64,000 bases of DNA, taken from positions 47,425-111,424 of the forward strand of contig NMRA01000078.1 in NCBI GenBank assembly GCA_002633005.1, in the 5' to 3' direction. The notes under the pieces were generated by a model. The model searched no databases. It was given only the letters and a program-made list of their open reading frames with translations, and had not been told where the DNA came from. This stretch comes from Phoronis australis (taxonomy: Eukaryota; Phoronida; Phoronidae). Positions 25,541-35,990 of this stretch are shown one piece after another. A program made the position numbers and the translations under genes. The number at the start of each line of letters is the position of its first letter. Position 1 is the stretch's first letter.

Positions 25541-25697
25541 CAGCCTCCCGTTCAGTAAGGCTAGGACCTCGCTATAAAGCAAGACTTCGCGAGATTACGA
25601 GAGATATTGCTGTGTATTTTAAATGAGAACACGTGGTGTTGACTAGATTTTATCTAGGTCCTAGCGTAGGTCCTAGCGTCTACTGAACGCACGCCAG
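25541..25697 (+). mobile_element. 157-bp MITE, CGTTCAGTA family, full copy
   Basis: Starts CAGCCTCCCGTTCAGTA and ends TACTGAACGCACGCCAG, so the ends are imperfect inverted repeats sharing CGTTCAGTA and the inner CGCTAGGACCT. The internal landmarks are GACTTCGCGAGATTACG and GAACACGTG. It is nearly identical to 58343-58499 (same length), and also found at 29989-30792 (interrupted), 34649, 36722, 51772-51925 and 60010. No clear target duplication is visible. It codes for nothing. Confidence 0.85.
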
Positions 25698-27207
25698 TTT
25701 TGATTCATGACTCATCGTGAAAATGACGTCTATTGTTTTGCAACGAAGGCCGGTGTTCTCAACTCGGGCACTAAGTGGTCACTTCAGCGCTAAATCTTCT
25801 GGGACTTCAATAACTCGTTGGTGTCGCTTAGAAACCGAAGCACCTGTCCAAGGACACTCCACGTATACAGTGCTGCTGTTAGTTGCTAGTAAATGCGCAA
25901 ACCCTAATTTTCAAACTGTTCTGACTTCGTAATATACTTATATAGAATATTTGGAGCCACCAATTCGTTGGCTCCGATTATTTGCCTGTTCCGAAAAATA
26001 ATAGAGAACATAAACAAATAAAACGTCTTCTTTAAAATGCGAACGTGAACAATCAACAGGCTAGTCAGTTCAGTGAGTTCCTAAAGAAGGACATGATTAC
26101 TGTCAGAAAACGGACAATATTTTAGATTGCGCGAAGAAGAAGGCTGGGAATATGCATCCTCATCGGCGTGTATAAATTCTTTGGATATGAATAGCCATAA
26201 CAGAGACTTAAAAACAAAAGCATGTTTACATAAACTCGCGTTATTTGGACATGGTCTGAAAGTGATATTGATATAGAAAGTTGTAGAAGAAAAATGGGAA
26301 AGAACCTCTATACGTTTATTTACACTCACACACTCGATTGCTGTTACTTAAGCCAGCGTTACACAGGGGGTGTTCGGTTTATTGGTTTCTCCAAAAATTC
26401 CCCTAGTTATAAGGATATGCATGTAGTCAGTACAACATTACAGGGCATCGCATTAACAAATTCCACATCAAGATGAGAATATGAGATTTTTTTTCTGGTT
26501 CTGATTGAATTCTTTGATAATCCCGTTAGTCGAGCCCTCACCGACTGTCGTGAACCTTATTGCACCATTTTGGGGGTGTAAAATCTTGGAGCTTTAGGTC
26601 GCATTTGAGGCGTTCTGCAACTAAAATCCGGATTCACCTTTCCACAGGTGCAGGCTTCGCAGCAAATACTTCGCCAGTGTCTTGGGACACTGCGAAACTT
26701 AATTGATCACTCAACTGCATGCAGTCAAATCTGATAATATCGTCTTGATTCACCGGATGAAGTTGGAGGTGCCAACAAGGGTAATTGTCTACGTCTTAGT
26801 AGGTGGGCTGTACGTCAAAAATGTCTACCTTTTGTTCCGTATGTGTTTTAACAATCGCCCGTTCTGGCTTAGTCACGGGGGAGGGGCAGGAATTAATTGT
26901 TATTACGTGCCAGTGTGCTTGTCTATCCGGTTTTCCATAAACAGAACATCCGTGTTCCGAAAATAGATATATGTCATACGAAAAATAATCGAAACAACCT
27001 GGTATGCAAGCGGCCGACCCATTTCTGTGGTAGCAAAGGACGTCATGGAACTTGAGCTCTATGCAAAAATTCAAGCTTGTTGTCTCGCACCGAATGTTTC
27101 TGGTGTCTCCTGTTCACATGCGCTATTAAAATTATCAAGAAAAACTTTGGCAGAGTTCTTAGAATAATTGAACAGGGGTTCACTGTCTACGTTGCGTTTC
27201 AAGGCAC

Positions 27208-27462
27208 CTAGACTCCCATGCCTACGCTTAGCTCGAGCCTGCCTTCGCGTAAAATTCTCTCGCGCACGCATGTTCCCCACTGGCAGACACGTAGTCCCCT
27301 CGCAAACGCATATGCCGCTCTCGCATACCCATATTTCAATCCCGAGCCACTTTTCGCGTCTTGCTGACGAGTTTCTTTGGTCGCGTATGGATCAACCCTC
27401 TTCCCGCCCATCGACATGGCTCTTAGAATGGGTGGCTTCTCCAACAACACTACTGTCGACAT
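27208..27462 (-). CDS. Possible first exon in a CpG-rich patch
   Basis: On the minus strand an ATG at 27462 opens a frame MSTVVLLEKPPILRAMSM, followed by GGKRVDPYATKETRQQ, in a locally GC- and CpG-rich stretch (27170-27560), unlike the AT-rich surroundings. A possible 5' splice site (ATATGGGTATGCG) occurs near 27335. A second open frame in another phase continues to 27071. No domain is recognised. It could be a first exon with promoter, or only a GC-rich patch. Confidence 0.25.
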   Translation of the reverse strand: MSTVVLLEKPPILRAMSMGGKRVDPYATKETRQQDAKSGSGLKYGYARAAYAFARGLRVCQWGTCVRERILREGRLELSVGMGV

Positions 27463-28139
27463 AGCGCATGTGCACGACTGACGTTGACACGGAACAGCTG
27501 ATACGGGAAGAGTAGACGCTGCGCAGTTATGTGTGTGAACGGAAGTTGACAGAGAACGAGTTGTTAGCCTGGTGTCAATTTCTGAGCTAGAGCAACTTGC
27601 ATATTTTCGCGCAATAACTACGAATTGCCGACTGACTTCTTTTGCTGTTCACTTCTACAACCTCTTCAAATGCAAAAGTTTGCATCATTTTCAGTTTATG
27701 AACATGGACTGTTACCCCCACTACTTGCAACCCACTCCGTCACATCCTGTCTGTCTGTCTACAACTTCCACCTTGTTCTCGTTTATGAGTTGCGTGTAAA
27801 CGACGACTCGACACCGATCATCGTATGCCGTGTCGAGTTGTTCCGTGTCATAGTAAATAGCATGTTGACGCCCCTCTCAACTTTTGTTTACAAACATTGT
27901 TGCACCGCCTCGTTGCCAGTGCGACTTTATGTCGATGATAGTGATGTTGAACCAGATACCGATTTTGAGAGCCATATTTTTAGTTAGTGAAAGTGTCTTT
28001 TCTCTCTTAAAGTTTATGTTGTAGTTGTTGCCAAGAATACCGTGGAAATATGCTTTGGAGTTGCTTTGAATTGATCTGCCAAACAGGCTATACGACCACG
28101 ACGTCATACGTCTCTGGGTCTGTTCTCCGTCATTCTCCT

Positions 28140-28365
28140 TTGGCTATGGTCCCGAAGCTTAGAAGATGCATGGAGGTGGATACCAACATGAAGGTCACTT
28201 GTAGGTTGACCTTGACCTGAATATGAACGCCATTGATTTTGGGATTGGCAGGTCAGAGATCAAAATGACAGTGATTTGGGTTATGGTACTACGACTTGGT
28301 GGGAATTTGATCCCAACATATTGATTTTGAGCTCCACGGGTATAGAATCAAGGTCATACTAACCC
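28140..28365. repeat. AGGTCA-rich segment
   Basis: Contains AAGGTCACTT, TGACCTTGACCT at 28207-28218 (the complement of AGGTCAAGGTCA), GGTCAGAG and CAAGGTCATA, in both orientations. These are nuclear-receptor half-site words. Such words are common in degenerate animal repeats, so a binding role is only a possibility. The segment directly abuts the foldback at 28370. Confidence 0.4.
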
Positions 28366-28369
28366 TCCC

Positions 28370-28743
28370 CTAGACACGGGTGAGAAACAACATGACCGCC
28401 GGTCCTCTAAATCAGACTGACTCGCCCGAAACAGGACCTCCGGGGATCAAATGGGACCGTCGCACCAGAAAATGGGACTGACGCACCTAAAAACATGACT
28501 GTCCCACCACAAAACAGGACCGCCGGGGACTGAACATGACCGCCGAACAATATGCGGTTTCATTCCCCGGCTGTCATGTTCAGTCTCCGGCGATCCTGTT
28601 TTCTGGTGGGGCGGTCATGTTCTTAGGTGCGTCAGTCCTATTTTCTGGTGCGACGGTCCCATTTGATCCCTGGAGGTCCTGTTTTGGGTGAGGCGGTCCT
28701 AGTTAAGAGGACCGGCGGTCATGTTGTTTCTCACCCGTGCTAG
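28370..28743. mobile_element. 374-bp foldback element with about 180-bp arms
   Basis: The left arm (CTAGACACGGGTGAGAAACA..) and right arm (..TGTTTCTCACCCGTGCTAG) are inverted copies extending to a small central loop near 28550. Each arm is itself built of roughly 21-bp steps with an alternating (G/A)GGAC or ATGAC start followed by CGCACC and AAAA (for example GGGACCGTCGCACCAGAAAA, then GGGACTGACGCACCTAAAAA). A related single arm lies at 47939-48106. No coding content. Confidence 0.9.
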
Positions 28744-29539
28744 AGTAAAATCCTAGTCTATAATTAACCGTAGAAGGCCTGTGTCTACGGTAATCAAACC
28801 TGCAACGGAGGTTGCTCGCGACCCAGCGGTGACCTTGTTGATTTAGAGGCCAGCTGGTCATACAATAACGAGTGAAACAGATATAAATAGGTCATTCGAA
28901 AAATTTCCAGTTGCGCGTTTTGCCCACGAGTGCACATTTGTTGCACCATACAAAGGCCTTACGTACCAACTCTTGCTTACCGCTACGGTAAGTCAGTCGG
29001 CGAGGCGTTATTGTGTGTAACCAGTGGTGTCAGCTTACAAATGGCCCTTAATTTCTAATGAATCAATATAAACAACCAATTACAAGTTCATTAGTTACAG
29101 CTACAAGCGTCCAATAGGTGGCTTCATCAGGCAGCGTAAATTCGTTTTCAGTTGTCAGTGGGGTAACTGAGTAACGGGAGAAAATCTCATGTTCTATAAC
29201 ACCATAGATTATGATAATATCTACCAAGACTTATCATGTATGGAGAATAATAAGTGACGTCACGTTAAATTGAAATCATTCAATACACGTACAATAGCAA
29301 CTATTAAGCATTCTGATGCACGTCAGTGGTTCTATGACTTCTGAGAATACATGTAGGTAACAGTCACAGGGGTCTCTGATTTTGAGAACGAGGTTTCTCC
29401 ACTGAATATCGGGCATCAAACTAGGACATTACCGATTTTACCTCCGAAAACGCATTTTTTGGGGATTGTTGTTTGGCGGGTATTGTAGGCTTCGTGGAGT
29501 TGTGAGCTTTGACTAAAGCCATAAAATAGTACTACTCTT

Positions 29540-29650
29540 CCATTTGTGGAGTGGGCCCGGTTTAGCTTTGCGACCGCGGGGATTGCTGGTTCGATTCTGC
29601 GCTTTGGCTGATCTCAGAATACCACTTTACTCGCCGATGTTGCCACTTTT
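29540..29650 (+). repeat. tRNA-derived SINE-like sequence, family B, copy 1
   Basis: Contains a good RNA polymerase III B box, GGTTCGATTCT at 29588-29598, preceded by an A-box-like GTTTAGCTTTGCG. It matches 35870-35990 through GCGAC.GCGGGG.TTGCTGGTTCGA and beyond it (CTGATCTCAGA against CTGATATCAGA). Two diverged copies with the same tail show that this is a dispersed SINE, not a tRNA gene. Confidence 0.65.
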
Positions 29651-30083
29651 AAATGGAAAGTAGTCATATTTAATGTTTTGGTTAAATCGCTAATTTTTCG
29701 TTCTTCTGGGTAAGTTTTCAAGTTATTTAAATTTCCCTGGATTCTAATTGGTCATGCAGGCGTCACTGCAGAAGTGACATTCGCGGCCCGAATTGTTCTT
29801 CACCAGCTTTGTGCGACGAGTCTTTGTGGGCATCTGTTGATTTTATGTCATTTTTCAAAAAAAATCCCTAATTGTTTGCCGTCGTCTAGTATTCTCGAGC
29901 AATGCTAGATTGAATTAGAACTCAGCTGAGTGGGATGTACCCATTGTTTGGGCAATTGTCGGATATTACTTGCCTGAATGTTGTGAACCAGGCGTGCGTT
30001 CAGTAGACGCTAGGACCTACGCTAGGACCTAGCTAGAAGCTAGTCAAAGTCACGTGTTCTCATTCGAAATACACGGCAATATC

Positions 30084-30725
30084 CATAGGCGGATTTAGGG
30101 GGGGGGCGGGCCCCCCCTTGGCTGCCGCAAAAAAAAACAGCAAGAGCGTAGTGAAATGTTGAGTTTATTAATTAACCCCGGTAATTAAAATTATACGGAT
30201 GAAACAACATTTAAATGTGTGCAGTTTTAGTGTTTGGGGGTAGGGGGGGGGGNTTGGTCTTTTGGGCATTTTAAATACAACAAATTTGTTAAGAACCGAT
30301 TGCACAAAATATAAAACGTGTAATAAGCATTACAAAAACAAGTAAGTTTCGCGCGCAAACGCTGTGGACCATAAACGAGTAGGTGTCTTAGTATCCAAGT
30401 AGAAGTTAAGGCGTGGTGGTGTAGTGGTAAAGCTTGCGCGTTCTATTCGCTAGGTTGTGGGTTCGAGTCTCTGGTATCTTGCATTTTTCCTGTTTGCCCC
30501 TTTTCTTTTTTTGCTTTTTTTCTTGGATAATACTTCAGGAATCAAGGAAAATGCTTGATTTTAGAGGTAAAAACAGAAAAATTTCCTGAGCGGGAGGGAG
30601 GTTTGCCCCCCTCCCGACCTCCCCCCATTCGGTGCTATGCGCATCTACAGTCGTGGTTTGCGCAAATGCTTATGCCCGGACAAAATGTTGGGCCCCCCCC
30701 TTGCGATATCCTAGATCCGCCACTG
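30084..30725 (+). mobile_element. GGCGGAT-ended element nested in a MITE, 5-bp target duplication ATATC
   Basis: This 642-bp insertion starts CATAGGCGGATTTAGG and ends CTAGATCCGCCACTG, so the ends are imperfect inverted repeats. It is flanked by the direct repeat ATATC (30079-30083 and 30726-30730), where uninterrupted MITEs have a single ATATC. It is non-coding, has a G-rich run with an N at 30253, and carries a tRNA-like box A/box B unit at 30409-30478. A second copy lies at 47024-47933 in the opposite orientation. Confidence 0.88.
30409..30478 (+). other. tRNA-like pol III promoter inside the transposon
   Basis: Box A TGGTGTAGTGG at 30417-30427 and box B GGTTCGAGTCT at 30460-30470 are spaced as in a tRNA gene. 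The acceptor, anticodon and T stems do not pair properly, so it is not a functional tRNA gene. The same unit occurs at the same place in the copy at 47243-47311 (-) and a relative at 51026-51086. Confidence 0.65.
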
Positions 30726-30950
30726 ATATCTCACGTAATCTCGCGAAGTCTTGCCTTTTAGCGAGGTCGTAGCGTTACTGAACGGGAGGCAGTTTTCTCC
30801 TCTGAATAACGGGGATCAGTTCTTAAAACACGGGCACGTTATATCCGGCTATTGCGCATTGTTTGATATGTAGGCGACGGGTGGTGGGTGGAGTTGCGAC
30901 GACAAAAATACACGGGGTGAAGCTTGGCTGGTTGCTGCGGTGAGTGTTAG

Positions 30951-31125
30951 CACGCGCGGATGGCACCACGCTAAGGTGGCTGCAGCTGACGGCGCTTCGC
31001 CTTTCAAAAAAGCACTCTTAGCGGGTGGCGACGAAGTAGAGAAAGATACTGACGGCATAGCGTCCTCCTTCAGAACCAATTACCTAGTATCCTACCTTCA
31101 CGATCTCTGCGTTCGAAGTCAAACG
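30951..31125 (+). CDS. Possible internal exon
   Basis: An open segment between TTAG at 30947-30950 and a strong 5' splice site ACG|GTAAGAA at 31125/31126. It reads TRGWHHAKVAAADGASPFKK, then ALLAGGDEVEKDTDGIASSF, and ends DLCVRSQT in phase 0. The acceptor lacks a good pyrimidine tract and there is no recognisable domain. It could be a genuine exon of an unseen gene; the evidence is splice site plus composition only. Confidence 0.22.
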
Positions 31126-31267
31126 GTAAGAAATAGTTGTCGAACGCATGATAGATATGCTATAGCCGCGGCGTGAACGGACAGTGCTGCTGTCTAGACA
31201 GGAAACATCTCCGGCGGATGTTGTCAACTACTGGAGATCGATGACACGGAATCCCGCTCTTCTAGAG

Positions 31268-31850
31268 CACATATGATGTCTCGCTGGTTCCCTCCGTTTC
31301 CTTTTAGGAGTATAGGACACGCAGGTATCATGCAGCAGCACACGTTTTATCACTGATTGATGTAACCTCGGCAGTCATTGGTTTGCTTTACAACAAAGAA
31401 AGGTAGCAGGGGACTGTGAACGATTTTTAGCCATGTCAACTTCTTTGCGAACCAAGTTTTCTCTCTACTGCAAGTATTTCGTTTCTGAAGTAATGTCTAA
31501 TTGCCGCGTGTCCGATTTAACCGAATTGTTATTCATACTGTGAGAATACAGAGCAGCAACGTAAACTAAAGTCAGCGAGACACATATACACCAAAAAGGC
31601 TCAACCACAACTTTCTGTTTCACATTTCTTGAACATATCCCAATTAAGCACCGATTTTTTTGTAGAACATCATAAACTATATCCATATCAGTCATGTCAT
31701 TTTGTTTACGTAAAGCGTTACCTGTGGACAATTCGACCAGCCAATCAGAAACGCCGGTGTAAAAAGATTTCCTGAGGAACATTAAATGATACCTGCGGTT
31801 CGATTACCTCTTAGGAGACACGCAGGGAACCAGCAAGATATGATGTTGGC
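31268..31850. repeat. Segment bounded by about 40-bp inverted repeats
   Basis: The left border CATATGATGTCTCGCTGGTT (31269-31288) with the following CCCTCCGTTTCC is matched in reverse complement near 31806-31850 (ATCATATCTTGCTGGTTCCC and GCGTGTCTCCTAAGAG). Between them, on the minus strand, 31465-31782 is a 105-codon frame beginning MFLRKSFYTGVSDWLVELS, with a hydrophobic stretch (FWCICVSLTLVYVAALY) and a 5' splice-like CCACAGGTAACG. This may be a small DNA element or a gene fragment; no family recognised. Confidence 0.4.
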
Positions 31851-34640
31851 GTTGCGGTACGCGAGAACTTCCAGGCATACTGAATAAGACTCGGAGAAAG
31901 GTAAATAACATGCACGAAACCGTATCCGATGTCAAGCAGAGTCCGAAGAGCATGTAAACAGAGTTGTCGGGAAATGATTAGGTCGCGAGTGTCACTTCCG
32001 GAGCCACTAGTGTAAACTTATTTAGATCCAGATGAATTTTATTAAATTGAAAATATATTTGTCAGTAACCAGAGGATCGTATTTCAATCCAGAATGGCTC
32101 TAAAAACGGTTGTCTTCCTTTAAACCGAGCTTGCACGATTTGAATAATAAATGTAAATACTTGAAAATTCTAGAACATGCCTACATGTAAGAGGTTTTGT
32201 TGCAACAGCGCTTAATTATTGTCATTATGGCGCTAAGTAGAAGAAGCCGAAATTGCAAACTTCAAATAAGAATATAGCAAGTTGGCCGCGGTTGAAGTTA
32301 CCCGTAAACTCCTTTCAGTGAAATGTTTTTGTCACGTGCAATTGGGAACGCGACGTGCGCGTAAGATGGCGCTGCACGGGGCTTTAAAGTCCTTGTCTCA
32401 CGCGTTGTTAACCCTTATTACATGGTTAGAAGATGTTATAAGGATCCAAGAAGTACCTATCCCATAACTAATACACGATCCGTACTCGAAAACAGTTTAA
32501 ATGAACGCGCCACTCACGATTCGCACCCGAAGAAACACCGTCATTTTGAACTTGCCGCGAACCCGGAAGTACAATTCATTCAGGAACCCAGGCCGAGAAA
32601 ACGCCGTCAGTGCGACTCGAGCAGTGCCTGTACTGTTACCAGCCAGCAAACGGGGATAAAATGATCGACAGCGCGCCTTAATTTTAATAAAATCAAACTA
32701 CAGACAATTTTATCGAATTTGCTGAAGAAATGTGGCGAATAAATTTTGACAGAAATTATTTTGCCAGACTCTGGACCGCAGCCTATCGGACCCGGTGCGG
32801 ATCGAGACCAGACACTGGCGAACGGTAAATGCATGCGGTTGCAAGCTGTTTTGTCGAAGTAAAATGGTCAAATGATAAATGCTGCATATATTCAAGGGTA
32901 GTTTCAGACACTTGCATGAAATTACGGGCTGGTTAGTCCTGTGTCACACTGCCGCGGCAGACCTTAGTTAGCCTCAGTCACCAGCTACCAGTGAAGACTA
33001 TAGTCAAAATACAGCTTGTTAGTAGGCCTATACAGCTTTGCGCCAAGACTACCCTTAGGCCTAACTGGTCGCTGGCCACAAACACAAAAAACACGAAAAT
33101 TGAACAAAGTTTCTTTTTTGTAGCAACGTTTGTCAAAATGTATCAACGTTAAATCTTCACAAATTACAAAGTAGCCGATTGAACATGCCTTTCAGTTCAG
33201 CAAAAGTCGACATTGTAGGTGCCGCCAGAAATGAGACGAAGTCCAACGGGAATTGTGAGCACATTTATCACTTAATGAGTAACAACTGCGAGGCTGAAAT
33301 TTGGTGAACACTGCTAAATCGTGCAGAATAGTAAGTAAAGATATGTCTAACTAAATTTTACCGTAATTTGTTGGCGAAAACAATTTACACAAAGTTTTAA
33401 ACTCGTAACTCATCCCGCTGTCCTCCAATATGGCCGACGCGATCCAAACAAAGTGACCCAAATTTCGCCACAAAACTTGCAATAACTTTACAGTGCTTGC
33501 CCCGATTTTGATACTTTTTCGATTTTTACTGAGTAGAATGTACTACCTTTCCGATGATAGCAAAGTACTTTTTCAAAACGAGGAAAAAAATAAAACCGAA
33601 AAAAATTGGTTCGACCCATATTGGTTCCTAGGTTCGACCCGCCTACGTAAGGAACTAAACACCAATGCTATTTTAACATACTAAGTACGCGTAACATTCC
33701 AAAAAAATCAACGACCACTAACTACAAACTATAAATACACTACATATGCAAACGAATCACGATATATTACTAATAAAACAAAATAATGAAGACTTTTCGA
33801 GCAAGCCATAGCACATTCAGTTACAAGGAAAAAATGGCGGCGTTCAGGACAAGTTCCTGAACTGATGAGCCGGAAATGTGGGTACGGAAATAACCGATGA
33901 CAACCGGTAATCATACGCTCAGAGAAAAGGGTCAAATACGGTTGAAAAATCGCTTTTGGCAAGAAAGGCGAAAAGAATGTAAAGAAAGGGTGTCAAAAAT
34001 AAGATTTTATGTAGTAAGTATTTTCGGATACTAGAACCACATGGGCAGTTTGCAACAAGGACTTTAAAGGAAACCCCAAAAATGAATAATTAATATGCAT
34101 TTAATATAATTAAGAAACTTATTTTTATTTTAAATAACGTGCAAGATATTTCGTGATAAGATTAACGTTCGACACAAGTGCACGTAAAGCGTCGAGTGTG
34201 TAAAAACGTGGATTATTATTGACCCCTGAAGGAAGAAATGTTTTAGTTAGGCTGAGAACGAATACAAAGTAAATTCTCGCTCCTCACGTGCTCGTATTTA
34301 GACCCGTGCGCTTATATTGAAGGTACACCTATGCACATGAGCCCGTGTTTGAATCAACTGTACACATTCCAATTTCCAGACATGCTTCTATAGAGAGGAT
34401 AGCTGCCTGCATCTTTTAAGTGAGCCAAGGGGCCTAGATACAAAACATTTTAAGAAGCATGTTTACAAATTGCATTATTTTGGGGTATCAGATACGTAAG
34501 CTATACGGGCAAGAGTACTCTGCGAACGGTGAATGGAATTTTGTTTTGTTTTGTTTTGTATTTGCTAACATATCGGCATTTCGTTGCTGATTCTCACCCA
34601 GATATGACGCCTCGTTACGGGGCCACACGCTGTGTCCAAT
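31851..34640. other. 2.8 kb with one unproven ORF
   Basis: Mostly AT-rich with no recognised feature. The exception is 32422-32664 (+), an ATG-started frame of 80 codons rich in charged residues (MVRRCYKDPRSTYP near the start, PRPRKRRQCDSSS near the end) in a locally more GC-rich patch (32280-32660). It has no recognisable domain; I would rate it at about one in five of being a real coding exon. Confidence 0.4.
34541..34560 (+). repeat. TTTTG short tandem repeat
   Basis: Four to five uninterrupted TTTTG units. No other feature adjoins it. Confidence 0.85.
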
Positions 34641-34648
34641 TTGAACAT

Positions 34649-34760
34649 CTGGCGTGCGTTCAGTAACCTATGACCGAGGTAAAATCTAGCAACTGGTGTT
34701 ATCCTTTAAAATACACGGCAATATCTCACGCAATCTCGCGATGTCTTGGTTGTTAGCCTG
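34649..34760 (-). mobile_element. CGTTCAGTA-family MITE, partial copy
   Basis: Begins CTGGCGTGCGTTCAGTA and runs through AAATACACGGCAATATCTCACGC and CTCGCGATGTCTTG, then loses similarity before the second inverted end. It shows the intact target region where the copy at 29989 has been interrupted. Confidence 0.8.
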
Positions 34761-35869
34761 GTCTACTTTACTTCTCTCGTGTTTACCGATCTCAGTGTCT
34801 CTTCAATTCGCTAATCGTGGATTCGAAGGCCAAGTGAAATCAACGCTGTGTCCCATTGACAGCTACGACGTGTTGTTAACGACATTGGCTGTTTCCTGAT
34901 GGGCATTTCGTCAGTAGTTGATGCCCGTTCATAATGCAAGATATTCGCTTCTAATGCATGGCGAGATCTAGAGACTTGCGTGTTCTTGTCAAACTCGCAA
35001 GAAACTACCTCGGGATTTTCTTATTGCCTGGATCGTTCCGAACACTGCCCGGCTCACCATTATTTTAACGGGATTGTGATGTAATGTTGACTGGCACGAA
35101 TGTCTTAACCCACGGATGTCGTGCCATCAACGTTAACTCATGGCAGTGTGACGAAAATGTGGCAGTGTGACGTCAGCAAAGAAGTAGCACTGGAGGTGGA
35201 TAGGTCCGACATGTGAGCCTAGCTATGATGATTCCAGCCTGTAAAGGTGCGGGGAAATGTAAACAGTACGATCGTGCTCTATCTTGGCCCACCATCATTA
35301 TTTGCTAACCAACGCAGAATTATGGTTCTTCGTGGGGCTTGAACACTTATTGTGTAGATCAACTAATCACGAATCACGAATGAGGAAAAGTGCTTTCAGG
35401 TTATAAAAAAGATGTGGTAGACCTCGCGGTCAGCAAAATATAGGTCAGAATAAACAACCCTAAAGTGAAATGAATCCTCCCTGACGTCTCGATTCCCCCT
35501 CTTCTATGACCTTAATTGGTTGAGAGCGTATTTTCAAAGACAAGTGGTGCGTCGTTGAGTCGGGTACAGCCTCAGCCGGGATACACATCCCGAGTATAGT
35601 TTAATAACTTCACGTAAAAATACGACGAACAATCCGTAATAATCTATGTTAAAGGCTCAGTATAGGTTTTACGACCCATTTGCGATTATTGTTGGATGGG
35701 ATAGTTACTTGCTTTGACCTGAGCTATTGAAGGACAAAATTCATTGTGTTTTAATTTGTGATTTTTGTTACAAATCCCCAATGCTCGCCGTTGTCAGCCA
35801 GATATTTGCAGAAATCAAGGCCGGCAGCTTTACCAGCTTTTCATTTTAAATACTCTGCCGTCATCGAGT

Positions 35870-35990
35870 ATGGTTTAACTCCTGTCAGCAGGGCGTTTTT
35901 CTGCGACTGCGGGGGTTGCTGGTTCGAATCCGCGCTAAGACTGATATCAGATAAACTCTTTTCTTGCCAATAACGTCATTTTAAATGTCA
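35870..35990 (+). repeat. tRNA-derived SINE-like sequence, family B, copy 2
   Basis: Carries a perfect consensus B box, GGTTCGAATCC (35921-35931), after CTGCGACTGCGGGGG. It matches the copy at 29540-29650 before and after the box. No tRNA cloverleaf can be drawn for it. Confidence 0.65.

Larger units (their letters stand above)
29989..30792 (-). mobile_element. CGTTCAGTA-family MITE split by a nested insertion
   Basis: The left end CAGGCGTGCGTTCAGTA and the right end TACTGAACGGGAGGCAG belong to the MITE described at 25541. The MITE is cut in the middle: its inner sequence GCAATATC stops at 30083 and resumes as ATATCTCACG at 30726. The uninterrupted form (GGCAATATCTCACGCAATC) can be read at 34711, which proves the order of events. 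Confidence 0.9.

Noticed and set aside
30409-30478. A tRNA gene
   Set aside because: Box A and box B are good, but the acceptor, anticodon and T stems do not pair, and the unit is repeated inside a transposon at 47243-47311.
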